A DNA stretch of 64,000 nt from SFDP01 sp051891855. Lineage in GTDB: Bacteria > Bacillota > Clostridia > Lachnospirales > Lachnospiraceae. A program made the translations under genes and the position numbers. Below are positions 16,033 to 24,328 of this stretch, piece after piece. Under the pieces are notes generated by a model. That model searched no databases, was not told where the DNA came from, and saw only the letters and a program-made list of their open reading frames with translations. Location: contig JBJFFP010000001.1 of assembly GCA_051891855.1 (NCBI GenBank), positions 11,816 through 75,815 of the forward strand, given 5' to 3'. How positions within the stretch are numbered: position 1 is the first letter of the stretch; every line of letters starts with the position of its first letter.

Positions 16033-17505
16033 ATGAGAAAAAGCGGGGTTCTTTTACCGGTATCCGGCCTTCCTTCCCGGTACGGAATCGGGACATTTTC
16101 AAAAGAAAGCTACCGATTTATCGATTTTTTGGAGAAGGCAGGACAGAAGCTGTGGCAGATTCTTCCTCTGGGGCCTACGGGCTATGGAGATTCCCCTTAT
16201 CAGTCCTTTTCCACCTTTGCAGGAAATCCCTACTATATTGACCTGGATGAGTTCGTGGAAAAAGGCTTTTTGAGTAAGGAAGAATGTGAGGCGGCTGATT
16301 TCGGGGAGGATCCCGGCTTAGTAGACTATGAGAAAATTTTTCATACCAGATTCAGTCTGCTGAGAAAGGCCTATAACAAGAGTAATATTCTGGAAGACAG
16401 GGATTTTATTCGCTTTGTAAATGAGAACAGCTATTGGCTTTCGGACTATTGCCTGTATATGGCCATTAAGGATTCTTTAGGCGGAATCAGCTGGATAAGC
16501 TGGCAGGAGGATATTAAGCTGAGAAAACCGGTAGCCCTTTCGGTATATCGTCAGAAGCTTGCACAGGAAATTCATTGCTACGAATTTCAGCAGTATTTTT
16601 TCCAGAGGCAATGGCAGAAACTAAAAAAATATGCCAATGAAAAGGGGATTCAGATTGTAGGGGATATTCCGATCTATGTGGCTCTGGACAGTGCAGATAC
16701 CTGGGCAAATCCGAAATTATTTCAGCTGGATAAGGATTGCACGCCTATTGCAGTGGCGGGATGTCCGCCGGATGCCTTTTCCGAAACGGGGCAGCTTTGG
16801 GGAAATCCGCTTTATCGCTGGGACTACCATAGGAAAACAGGATATGACTGGTGGATCAAAAGGATTGATTACTGCTTCAGACTTTATGATGTAGTCAGAA
16901 TCGATCATTTTCGAGGCTTCGATGAGTATTATTCCATTCCTTATCCTGCCAAAACCGCACAGGTGGGAAAATGGGAGAAGGGACCGGGAATCGAGTTCTT
17001 CCGGGTTTTAGAGAATAGGCTGGGTAAGAAGCAGATTATTGCTGAGGATTTGGGATTTTTAACGCCCAGTGTCATTCAGCTGGTTAAGGATACGGGCTAT
17101 CCGGGAATGAAGATTCTGCAGTTTGCCTTTGACTCTCGGGAGGATAGCGATTATCTTCCCCACAACTACAAACAAAACAGTATTGTTTACACGGGAACCC
17201 ATGATAACGATACTACACCCCATTGGTTTGAGGCACTGAATGAGCATGACAAGGACTTTGCCAAACGATATATGAATCTGGAGGATGAGAGTAAGGCCTG
17301 TAGTGAACTGATTCGTCTGGCTTTTTCCAGTACGGCAGATACCTGCATCATTCCCATTCAGGATTTTCTGGGTCTGGGAGCCGAAGCCAGAATGAATATC
17401 CCCTCTACCTTGGGAAAAAATTGGCGCTGGCGGCTTGTACCGGGACAGCTGACAGAAGAGCTGGCAGAGCAAATTAAAAAACTGACCAGGCTGTACGGAA
17501 GATAG
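16033..17505 (+). CDS. malQ: 4-alpha-glucanotransferase (amylomaltase, GH77)
   Basis: The 490-residue protein transfers alpha-1,4-glucan segments between maltodextrins, making chains long enough for the phosphorylase. Catalytic residues appear in order: nucleophile D291 in VRIDHFRGFDE, acid/base E338 in IAEDLG, and H390-D391 in GTHDNDT. The N-terminal GVLLPVSGLPSRYGIG and WQILPLGPTGYGDSPYQS segments are family signatures. It follows glgP by 48 bases with AAAGGAG before the ATG, so the two form one operon under the LacI-type operator. Confidence 0.94.
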   Translation: MRKSGVLLPVSGLPSRYGIGTFSKESYRFIDFLEKAGQKLWQILPLGPTGYGDSPYQSFSTFAGNPYYIDLDEFVEKGFLSKEECEAADFGEDPGLVDYEKIFHTRFSLLRKAYNKSNILEDRDFIRFVNENSYWLSDYCLYMAIKDSLGGISWISWQEDIKLRKPVALSVYRQKLAQEIHCYEFQQYFFQRQWQKLKKYANEKGIQIVGDIPIYVALDSADTWANPKLFQLDKDCTPIAVAGCPPDAFSETGQLWGNPLYRWDYHRKTGYDWWIKRIDYCFRLYDVVRIDHFRGFDEYYSIPYPAKTAQVGKWEKGPGIEFFRVLENRLGKKQIIAEDLGFLTPSVIQLVKDTGYPGMKILQFAFDSREDSDYLPHNYKQNSIVYTGTHDNDTTPHWFEALNEHDKDFAKRYMNLEDESKACSELIRLAFSSTADTCIIPIQDFLGLGAEARMNIPSTLGKNWRWRLVPGQLTEELAEQIKKLTRLYGR

Positions 17506-17538
17506 AAGAAGAAATCACCAACTTTCCGTTTTTATTAA

Positions 17539-17988
17539 CTATAAGGGTGATATGCCGCGGCTGAGATTGGAATTGTGGTAACGCTTATCGTAGGTTACCT
17601 CTTCGCCGAACCAGTCGGGAGGAAGAAAAGAAAGGGCTTCTTCTTCACTGGTAAATTCCACTTCCGCAATTTGCAGCCCATTGAAGGGGGTATCAAAAAT
17701 ATCCAGTTCAATGGTTTTTTCTTCAAAAGGGATTAAATAGCGTTTTTTGCGAATAATCCTGCCATCTGCTTTAGAAAGAAGATGCTGATAGGCCTCCTGG
17801 GTAAGAGGAAGATTATATTCTTCTCTAACCAGCAGGCCTTTTCCTTTATAGGTCAGGTAGTAGCTCTCATCCTCTCTTCGGATGCGAACTACGGGATCGG
17901 TACACAGATATCCCTGCTCTAAAAGATGAACAGGAAATCGGGATAAATCGGGCAGTTGTTTTACCTTAAATTTACGTTCAATTTCCAT
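17539..17988 (-). CDS. CYTH-domain protein (triphosphate tunnel metalloenzyme family)
   Basis: The 149-residue product starts with the EIERKF signature, where E2, E4 and K6 form the ExExK metal and phosphate motif of CYTH proteins. Alternating charged beta strands follow (VVRIRRED, YYLTYKGKG, KTIELDIF, IAEVEF), as in the tunnel barrel that binds triphosphates. Bacterial members are mostly tripolyphosphatases or of unknown function; adenylate cyclase class IV is the other branch. I start at ATG 17988. A longer frame opens at TTG 18006 and overlaps the upstream DUF5721 gene. The two are closely coupled. Confidence 0.8.
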   Translation of the reverse strand: MEIERKFKVKQLPDLSRFPVHLLEQGYLCTDPVVRIRREDESYYLTYKGKGLLVREEYNLPLTQEAYQHLLSKADGRIIRKKRYLIPFEEKTIELDIFDTPFNGLQIAEVEFTSEEEALSFLPPDWFGEEVTYDKRYHNSNLSRGISPL

Positions 17989-17992
17989 AGCT

Positions 17993-18496
17993 TTATTTTT
18001 CCTCAAAATCTATTCCGGCAGCGGTTAAAAATCGGCGGCATTCCTTATCCCAGATTAAATCTGGCTCTTTATCCATGAAAAAGGTATGGAAGGAAGTGCC
18101 GGTAGTAAGGATAAGCCCCTTTTGATCAAAACGTATGGTTAAAACCAGGCTTTTAAGAGAAGAAGCATATTCACCGGCACCGGCCTTTTCAAGCAATAAA
18201 TGGGAATCATGGGGATTGTAAAGCAAAGTAAGCTTGAACAGGAGAGGTACCTTTTTCCCCTTTATCAGCTGAAAACAGGTGGCTTTCATGGTTTTCCACA
18301 AAGACAGTTCATAGGGAAGAAACTCCGGATCCTCTAATTCTTCCCGGCTGTAGAAGTCTTTATTGAGATGACCATCAATAAGAAAGGTATTAGAGGTCTG
18401 AATCTTGGCCTCTTCCAGAAGAAAATGATCAAAGAGTTCAGAACTCAGCAGCTTATTCATAAAGTTTTTTATATCTTTTATTTCCAGAGCAATCAT
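17993..18496 (-). CDS. DUF5721-type protein of unknown function
   Basis: This 167-residue protein resembles the DUF5721 proteins found mainly in Lachnospiraceae (from memory). It begins MIALEIKDIKNFMNKLL, with no signal peptide or membrane segment. A mixed alpha/beta pattern with basic patches (KGKKVPLLFKLTLLYN) suggests a soluble enzyme or binding protein. AAAAGGAG lies 8 bases before the ATG I chose. The longer frame to 18592 has no ribosome site and an odd hydrophobic start. It is upstream of, and almost abuts, the CYTH gene, so a joint role is likely but unknown. Confidence 0.7.
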   Translation of the reverse strand: MIALEIKDIKNFMNKLLSSELFDHFLLEEAKIQTSNTFLIDGHLNKDFYSREELEDPEFLPYELSLWKTMKATCFQLIKGKKVPLLFKLTLLYNPHDSHLLLEKAGAGEYASSLKSLVLTIRFDQKGLILTTGTSFHTFFMDKEPDLIWDKECRRFLTAAGIDFEEK

Positions 18497-18629
18497 AAAA
18501 AATCTCCTTTTAAAATAGTATAGCATGGATAATCTTAAAAAAGAATAAAAAGAGCAAATAATCTTTACGGCAGGAAGGGAAAATGCTATCATATGTAGTA
18601 ATGAAAACTACATGTGTAAAATCCGATAA

Positions 18630-18747
18630 TTACAATGCTGCCTTTGGCAGCGGAAAAGAGGGCCTGGGAAAGAAAGCTTTCCCGGCGGAATTTGTGCTTT
18701 GGCACAAATTCACTTATTACAATGCTGCCTTTGGCAGCGGAAAAGAG
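18630..18747. repeat. Hairpin-rich leader with two 31-bp direct repeats before degV
   Basis: An identical 31-base unit occurs at 18630-18660 and 18717-18747. It contains the perfect hairpin GCTGCC-TTT-GGCAGC and ends in GGAAAAGAG, which in the second copy serves as the degV ribosome site. Between the copies lie two more perfect hairpins: GGGAAAG/CTTTCCC at 18666-18683 and AATTTGTGC-TTTG-GCACAAATT at 18689-18710. Four stem-loops in about 115 bases ahead of a start codon suggest post-transcriptional control, or a small mobile palindromic repeat family. Confidence 0.8.
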
Positions 18748-18752
18748 GTAAT

Positions 18753-19592
18753 ATGAGTTATAAAATCGTAGTTGACAGCTGTTGTGAATTGCCGGGAGTG
18801 TACCGCAATGATCCCCGCTTTCAGGTGGTTCCTTTGGGGATCCATGTAGGAGACTGGCATATTCAGGATGATGAGAATTTTGATCAGGCAGAGTTTTTAA
18901 AACGTGTTTCCCAGTGTGGAGAATGTCCGAAATCCTCTTGTCCTTCCCCGGAGGTATTTATGAAAAGCTACGAGACAGATGCAGAGCGGGTTTATGTAGT
19001 TACTCTTTCTGCAGCCCTGAGCGGAAGCCACAACAGTGCGGTTTTAGGAAAGAGCCTGTATGAGGAAGCTCATCCGGCTAAGAAGATTCATATTGTGGAT
19101 TCCCAGTCGGCTTCCTGTGGTGAGACTCAGATTGCATTAAAGGCGATGGAGCTGGAAGAAAGCGGTAAATACAGCTTTGAAGAAATTGTGGAAAAGCTGG
19201 AGGAGTTTAAGAAGAAGATGGTTACCTTCTTTGTGCTGGATAATCTGGATATTCTCAAAAAGAACGGCAGACTTACCGGAGTAAAATCCCTGGTAGCCTC
19301 CACGCTGAATATTAAGCCGATCATGCAGGGGGAAAAAGGAACTATTGCACAGGCAGGCCAGGCGGTAGGAATTAAGAAGGCTTTGAGTAAGATGACGGAT
19401 TTAGTAGTGGAGAAGATGGAAAAGACGGAAGAGCGTATTTTAATGATTACCCATTGTAATAATTTGAAGCGGGCAGAAGCGGTAAGGGATATGATTCTTG
19501 CGAAGGCAAAGTTTAAGGCAGTGAATATTATGGATACTGCCGGAATCAGCAGTCTCTATGCTGCAGACGGCGGAATAATTGTGACCGTTTAA
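18753..19592 (+). CDS. DegV family protein (fatty-acid-binding, FakB-like)
   Basis: The 279-residue protein has the DegV fold. Its N-terminus is YKIVVDSCCELPG; the segment VVTLSAALSGSHNSA carries the conserved Ser/Thr that contacts the fatty acid carboxylate. NGRLTG and MITHCNN segments follow. Known members bind fatty acids and present them to FakA for phosphorylation; this one has no FakA gene beside it here. The start is ATG 18753, preceded by AAGAGG from the repeat unit. The frame opening at 18699 runs through the repeats. It converges with the DUF1294 gene, the stops being only 2 bases apart. Confidence 0.88.
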   Translation: MSYKIVVDSCCELPGVYRNDPRFQVVPLGIHVGDWHIQDDENFDQAEFLKRVSQCGECPKSSCPSPEVFMKSYETDAERVYVVTLSAALSGSHNSAVLGKSLYEEAHPAKKIHIVDSQSASCGETQIALKAMELEESGKYSFEEIVEKLEEFKKKMVTFFVLDNLDILKKNGRLTGVKSLVASTLNIKPIMQGEKGTIAQAGQAVGIKKALSKMTDLVVEKMEKTEERILMITHCNNLKRAEAVRDMILAKAKFKAVNIMDTAGISSLYAADGGIIVTV

Positions 19593-19594
19593 TC

Positions 19595-19888
19595 TTACAG
19601 GAAAATAAATTCAATGGGAGAAAGATAAAGGAGCAGCAGAAGCAAAAGCTGAAAAATCAGCATAAGGGGCATACCCAGGGTAAACTTCAGATGCCTTGTT
19701 TTGTGGTGAAAAAGGTACATACCCATAAGGGAGCCCAGACTCCCTCCCATAGCAGCAATAACGAATAAAGTAGATTCCGGAATTCTGAAGGCCCGTTTAC
19801 GGGCCTTTCTTTTATCCAGAAACATGGCCAAAAGGCCTAACAGATTTATTAAAAGTAAATAAAGGAGCAGAACAGAAATAACATTCAT
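19595..19888 (-). CDS. DUF1294 small membrane protein
   Basis: The 97-residue product has an N-terminal membrane helix, a basic cytoplasmic stretch (DKRKARKRAFRIPE), and a C-terminal half with two further helices around AAMGGSLGSLMGMYLFHHKTRH. That last segment is the hallmark of DUF1294. No biochemical function is known. GAGAGGAAAAG lies before the ATG. It lies 44 bases downstream of argG on the same strand and could be its last cotranscribed gene. Confidence 0.85.
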   Translation of the reverse strand: MNVISVLLLYLLLINLLGLLAMFLDKRKARKRAFRIPESTLFVIAAMGGSLGSLMGMYLFHHKTRHLKFTLGMPLMLIFQLLLLLLLYLSPIEFIFL

Positions 19889-19932
19889 CAGCTTTTCCTC
19901 TCTACCGGTCTGTTGTCAGAATATTATTGCAG

Positions 19933-21147
19933 CTATTTATCGGCTTCCATCAGCTTCAGAGCACGAACCTTACTGGAGAGTCCAAAAAGATTAATGAAGC
20001 CCTCGGCATCATGGTGATCGTATAAATCACCGGTGGTAAAGGAAGCAATGCTTTCATTATACAAAGAGTAAGGGGAAGTGGTTCCCGCCTTGATGATATT
20101 TCCCTTGTAAAGCTTGAATGTGACTTCACCGGTTACATATTGCTGAGTGGACTGGATAAAGGCTACCACCGCCTCCCTTAGAGGAGTAAACCATTTGCCT
20201 TCATAAACGATCTGTGCCAGCTTATTGCCCATATCCATCTTTACAGCATATGTATCACGATCCAGAATCAGCTCTTCCAGCTGCTGGTGCGCTTCATAAA
20301 GAATGGTTCCGCCGGGAGTTTCATATACACCACGGGATTTCATTCCTACCACCCGGTTTTCTACAATATCCACAATACCGATACCATGCTTTCCGCCAAG
20401 GGTGTTCAGGGTGCGGATGACATCGGCCACCTTCATTTTTTTACCGTTAACAGAAGTTGGAATACCCTTTTCAAAGGTCATGGTTACATATTCACCTGTA
20501 TCGGGGGCCTTCTCGGGGGTGGTTCCCAAAACCAGAAGATGATCGAAATTAGGCTCCTGGGCAGGGTCTTCCAGCTCCAGACCTTCATGGCTGATATGCC
20601 ACAGGTTACGGTCACGGCTGTAGCTGGAATCAGCAGAAAAAGGAAGGTGGATACCGTGAGCCTCACAGTAGGCAATCTCATCCTCACGGGACTGCATGGT
20701 CCAAGCATCATTTCTCCAGGCAGCAATAATCTTTAAGTCAGGTGCCAGAGCCTTAATTCCCAGCTCAAAGCGAATCTGGTCATTCCCTTTTCCTGTAGCC
20801 CCATGGCAGATAGCCGTGGCCTTCTCCTTGCGGGCAATTTCCACCAGACGCTTGGCAATGACCGGACGGGCCATGGAGGTCCCCAGCAGATATTTGTTTT
20901 CATAAACAGCATGAGCCTGTACGCAGGGAACAATGTATTCATCACAAAATTCATCAATAACATCTTCAATATAAAGCTTGGCAGCACCGCAGGATTTGGC
21001 ACGTTCCTCCAGACCATCCAACTCTTCCCCCTGTCCGCAGTCAATACAGACACAGATTACTTCATAATCAAAATTCTCCTTCAGCCAGGGAATGATGGCT
21101 GTAGTATCCAGACCGCCTGAGTAGGCCAAAATGACTTTTTCTTTCAT
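19933..21147 (-). CDS. argG: Argininosuccinate synthase
   Basis: The 404-residue enzyme joins citrulline and aspartate with ATP in arginine biosynthesis. The N-terminal AYSGGLDTT is the ATP-pyrophosphatase P-loop. ATGKGNDQIRFE and SRDRNLWHISHEGLELEDP are further signatures. Length is normal. GAGGAG precedes the ATG on the reverse strand. It is divergent from argC across 372 bases and has its own promoter at 21220-21248. The usual partner argH is not next to it in the window. Confidence 0.96.
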   Translation of the reverse strand: MKEKVILAYSGGLDTTAIIPWLKENFDYEVICVCIDCGQGEELDGLEERAKSCGAAKLYIEDVIDEFCDEYIVPCVQAHAVYENKYLLGTSMARPVIAKRLVEIARKEKATAICHGATGKGNDQIRFELGIKALAPDLKIIAAWRNDAWTMQSREDEIAYCEAHGIHLPFSADSSYSRDRNLWHISHEGLELEDPAQEPNFDHLLVLGTTPEKAPDTGEYVTMTFEKGIPTSVNGKKMKVADVIRTLNTLGGKHGIGIVDIVENRVVGMKSRGVYETPGGTILYEAHQQLEELILDRDTYAVKMDMGNKLAQIVYEGKWFTPLREAVVAFIQSTQQYVTGEVTFKLYKGNIIKAGTTSPYSLYNESIASFTTGDLYDHHDAEGFINLFGLSSKVRALKLMEADK

Positions 21148-21219
21148 AATCTCCTCGCTTTCTTACCTATGACAATACTTTTTCTTTTATTTTCTGCCTT
21201 CGATTAAGGCGTTGTCAAT

Positions 21220-21248
21220 AATATACACCTGGGAAAAAGAAAAATCAA
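21220..21248 (-). promoter_or_regulatory. Probable promoter of argG
   Basis: On the reverse strand TTGATT (21243-21248) and TATATT (21220-21225) are 17 bases apart, about 72 bases before the argG start codon. An A/T-rich palindrome lies directly behind it. Confidence 0.6.
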
Positions 21249-21256
21249 GTGAAAGT

Positions 21257-21277
21257 TTATTCATAGATAATGAATAA
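21257..21277. promoter_or_regulatory. Palindrome in the arg divergent region, possible ArgR site
   Basis: TTATTCAT-AGATA-ATGAATAA is a perfect 8-bp inverted repeat between the argG and argC promoters. A/T-rich sequence containing TGAAT is typical of ARG boxes, although the arms are arranged differently from the E. coli consensus. Binding by an arginine repressor is inference; no argR gene is in the window. Confidence 0.5.
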
Positions 21278-21310
21278 ATAGTATAAAAATACAAATATAT
21301 TAAATAATAC

Positions 21311-21340
21311 TTGCATAAAATATGAAAAATGTTGTATAAT
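21311..21340 (+). promoter_or_regulatory. Promoter of the argC operon
   Basis: TTGCAT at 21311-21316 and a consensus TATAAT at 21335-21340 are 18 bases apart. The transcript would have a leader of about 170 bases before argC. Confidence 0.72.
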
Positions 21341-21347
21341 CATACAA
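21332..21347. promoter_or_regulatory. Palindrome covering the argC -10 box
   Basis: TTGTAT-AATC-ATACAA is a perfect 6-bp inverted repeat that includes the -10 element. A protein bound here would block transcription of the arg operon, so it is a second candidate operator. Confidence 0.45.
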
Positions 21348-21519
21348 AGTTAAGGAGAGAGAAATTTTAGCTGACTATTAAGATTAGGAGGAAAATCCCT
21401 TCAGTCGGCTACCACTTTAGGAAAAATATGCTATACTGTAGCAGATGTAAGGGATAATGGAACAGATTCTTACGCATAAGGATTAATTGCTGTTATAAGC
21501 AGCGGAATGAGAGGAAGAA

Positions 21520-22575
21520 ATGATTAAGGTAGGAATTGTGGGAGCAACAGGATATGCAGGAGGAGAATTGGTAAGACTTCTTTTGGCCCATCCCCAGGCT
21601 GAGATTGTTTGGTATGGTTCTAAAAGCTACATTGACCAGCCATATGCACAGGTTTATCAGAATATGTTTCAGCTGGTTCCCCATATTTGTAAGGATGATA
21701 ATTTAAAGGAAATGGCTGCCGGAGTAGATGTGATCTTTACGGCTACGCCCCAGGGTTTTTTAGCCTCTGTTTTAGGGGAGGAGCTGCTTTCCCAGGTAAA
21801 AATCATTGATTTAAGTGCAGATTTCAGAATTAAGAATGTGACTATCTATGAAAAATGGTATTCCCTTAAGCATAAGGCACCACAGTTTATTGACGAAGCA
21901 GTATACGGTCTTTGTGAAGTGAATCGGGAAAAGGTGAAAAAAGCACGATTGGTTGCCAATCCCGGCTGCTATCCAACCTGCTCTTTTTTATCCATCTATC
22001 CTTTGGCAAAAGCAGGGATAATCGATCCCTCTACCTTGATTATTGATGCCAAAAGCGGAACCAGCGGAGCAGGAAGGGGGGCTAAGGTAAATAATCTGTA
22101 TTGTGAAGTGAATGAGAATATTAAAGCATATGGTGTGGCTTCCCACCGCCATACGCCGGAGATAGAAGAACAGCTTTCCTATGCTTTCAAAGAGCAGGTG
22201 ACCTTAAATTTTACCCCTCACCTGGTACCCATGAATCGGGGGATTTTGATTACCGCCTATGCCTCTCTGAAGCGCAGGACTGACGGAAGCCTGCCGGATA
22301 GGGATGAGCTTCGCCGGCTTTATGAGGAATGCTATCGGCAAGAAAGCTTCGTCCGCTTTTTGCCTGAGGGAAGCTGCCCGGAGACCAGATGGGTGGAGGG
22401 CAGTAACTATGTGGATGTGAATATAGAGGTGGATGAACGAACCGGTCGGGTGATTATGATGGGAGCCATGGACAATCTGGTAAAGGGAGCTGCCGGTCAA
22501 GCCGTACAGAATATGAATCTGCTTTTCGGATTGCCGGAGGATATGGGATTAAAGCTGGTACCGGTATTCCCATAG
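21520..22575 (+). CDS. argC: N-acetyl-gamma-glutamyl-phosphate reductase
   Basis: The 351-residue enzyme reduces N-acetylglutamyl phosphate to the semialdehyde with NADPH, the third step of arginine synthesis. The Rossmann motif is VGIVGATGYAGGELVRLL and the catalytic Cys is in VANPGCYPTCS. The H-rich GVASHRHTPEIEEQL and FTPHLVPMNRGI segments are conserved. A GAGAGGAAG ribosome site precedes the ATG. It is the first gene of the argC-GNAT-argJ-argB-argD operon, behind a long leader. Confidence 0.96.
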   Translation: MIKVGIVGATGYAGGELVRLLLAHPQAEIVWYGSKSYIDQPYAQVYQNMFQLVPHICKDDNLKEMAAGVDVIFTATPQGFLASVLGEELLSQVKIIDLSADFRIKNVTIYEKWYSLKHKAPQFIDEAVYGLCEVNREKVKKARLVANPGCYPTCSFLSIYPLAKAGIIDPSTLIIDAKSGTSGAGRGAKVNNLYCEVNENIKAYGVASHRHTPEIEEQLSYAFKEQVTLNFTPHLVPMNRGILITAYASLKRRTDGSLPDRDELRRLYEECYRQESFVRFLPEGSCPETRWVEGSNYVDVNIEVDERTGRVIMMGAMDNLVKGAAGQAVQNMNLLFGLPEDMGLKLVPVFP

Positions 22576-22588
22576 AAAGGGAAAAGAA

Positions 22589-23041
22589 ATGATAGCTATT
22601 CGTAAAATGACTATAGAGGATTATGATGCAGTTTATGCCCTCTGGAAAAGAATTAAGGGCTTTGCCATGCGGAGTCTGGATGATTCCAGAGAGGGTGTAG
22701 AGCGTTTTTTGAAACGAAACCCGGATACCAGTGTAGTGGCCCTCAATGAGGAGGGAAAGGTAGTGGGGGCGATTCTTTGCGGACATGACGGGCGCAGAGG
22801 ATGCTTTTACCATGTGTGTGTAGAGCCGGACTATCGGATGCAGGGAATCGGTACCCGTATGGTGGTCTTTGCCATGAATGCGTTACGGGAGGAAAAAATC
22901 AGCAAGGTATCCCTAATTGCATTTACGGCAAATGACATTGGAAATGCCTTCTGGAGAAAGATAGGCTGGACCCAGAGGATGGACTTAAACTACTATGATT
23001 TTGTATTAAATCAGGACAATATTGAGGCTTTTAATCAATAA
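22589..23041 (+). CDS. GNAT-family N-acetyltransferase within the arginine operon
   Basis: The 150-residue protein has the GNAT fold: an N-terminal IRKMTIEDYDAVYALWK, then a strand GAILCGHDG, the acetyl-CoA motif VEPDYRMQGIGTRMV near residue 85, and a C-terminal NAFWRKIGW segment. The substrate cannot be read from the sequence. It lies 13 bases after argC and 14 before argJ, so it might supply N-acetylglutamate or acetylate an arginine intermediate. The ArgJ here should already recycle acetyl groups, so a dedicated ArgA role is not required. Confidence 0.85.
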   Translation: MIAIRKMTIEDYDAVYALWKRIKGFAMRSLDDSREGVERFLKRNPDTSVVALNEEGKVVGAILCGHDGRRGCFYHVCVEPDYRMQGIGTRMVVFAMNALREEKISKVSLIAFTANDIGNAFWRKIGWTQRMDLNYYDFVLNQDNIEAFNQ

Positions 23042-23055
23042 GAAGGGGAAGAAAG

Positions 23056-24282
23056 ATGATAACAAGAATTGAAGGCGGTGTGACGGCTGCCAGGGGCTTT
23101 AGGGCAGCAGCGGTGGAAGCCAATATTAAATATAAGAATCGAAAGGATATGGCTATGATTTACAGTGCTGTCCCCTGTCGGACAGCAGGAACCTTCACCT
23201 CCAATGTGGTGAAGGCTGCCTGTGTACTGTGGGATAAGCAGATGGTGGAGGAGACCGAATACAGCCAGGCTGTGGTAGTTAATTCCGGAATTGCCAATGC
23301 CTGCACAGGAACCCAGGGCTTTGATTACTGCCGCCAGACTGCCCAGGCTATGGCTGAAGCTTTATCGATTCAGGAAAGTGCCTGTCTGGTGGCCTCCACA
23401 GGAGTAATCGGTATGCAGCTTCCCCTGGAAAAGATTAAGGCGGGAGTAAAGGCCTTAAGCGGGCAGCTGTCTGAGACAAAAGAGGCAGGAACCATGGCAG
23501 CGAAAGCCATCATGACCACGGATACCCGCCATAAGGAAATAGCAGTCAGCTTTATCGCGGGAGGAAAAGAGGTTACCCTAGGCGGAATGTGTAAGGGCTC
23601 CGGAATGATTCACCCTAACATGTGTACCATGCTGGCCTTTCTTACTACGGACATTGCCATATCCAAGGAGCTTTTGCAGGAGGCTCTCAGAGAGAACGTA
23701 AAGGATACCTTTAATATGGTTTCCGTGGATGGGGATACCTCCACCAACGATACCCTGCTGATTTTGGCAAACGGTCTGGCAAAAAATCCGGAAATTACTG
23801 AAAAAAATGCAGATTATGAGGCCTTTTGTGAGGCACTGCTCTATGTCAATACTCAACTGGCCAGACTGATGGCAGGAGACGGGGAGGGTGCTACCGCGCT
23901 GGTAGAGACCCATGTATATCATGCTCCTTCCAAAGAAGAGGCCAGGCTTCTGGCAAAATCCGTCATCTGCTCCAGCCTGACTAAGGCAGCTATCTTCGGC
24001 CATGATGCAAACTGGGGGAGAGTGCTTTGTGCTTTGGGCTATTCCGGTGTCCGGTTTGATCCCGAAAAGATTGAGCTGTTTTTTGCAGCAGGAGAGAAAA
24101 AGATTCAGATTTTTAAGGATGGCGTAGCTAACGATTACAGCGAAGAGGAAGCCAGTGAGATTTTATCCATGCCGGAGGTACAGATACTGGTGGACATGAA
24201 GGCCGGGAACAGTGAGGCGAAGGCCTGGGGCTGTGATTTGACCTATGATTATGTGAAAATCAATGCGGATTATCGCTCTTAA
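23056..24282 (+). CDS. argJ: Glutamate N-acetyltransferase / ornithine acetyltransferase
   Basis: The 408-residue protein recycles the acetyl group from acetylornithine to glutamate, and in bifunctional forms also uses acetyl-CoA. It is made as a precursor that cuts itself before a Thr. That site is KGSGMIHPNMCTML, with T191 as the nucleophile and Cys rather than the common Ala before it. Downstream FGHDANWGRV is another signature. The length is standard. GGGGAAG lies before the ATG, and spacing to its neighbours (14 and 46 bases) fits one operon. Confidence 0.95.
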   Translation: MITRIEGGVTAARGFRAAAVEANIKYKNRKDMAMIYSAVPCRTAGTFTSNVVKAACVLWDKQMVEETEYSQAVVVNSGIANACTGTQGFDYCRQTAQAMAEALSIQESACLVASTGVIGMQLPLEKIKAGVKALSGQLSETKEAGTMAAKAIMTTDTRHKEIAVSFIAGGKEVTLGGMCKGSGMIHPNMCTMLAFLTTDIAISKELLQEALRENVKDTFNMVSVDGDTSTNDTLLILANGLAKNPEITEKNADYEAFCEALLYVNTQLARLMAGDGEGATALVETHVYHAPSKEEARLLAKSVICSSLTKAAIFGHDANWGRVLCALGYSGVRFDPEKIELFFAAGEKKIQIFKDGVANDYSEEEASEILSMPEVQILVDMKAGNSEAKAWGCDLTYDYVKINADYRS

Positions 24283-24328
24283 CGGATAAATAGAGGAAAA
24301 CAATTTGGGAAAAAGGGAGGGAAAGAGC

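Noticed and set aside
20287..20736. Forward-strand frames opposite argG
   Set aside because: They mirror the conserved argG coding sequence and lack ribosome sites and recognisable motifs.
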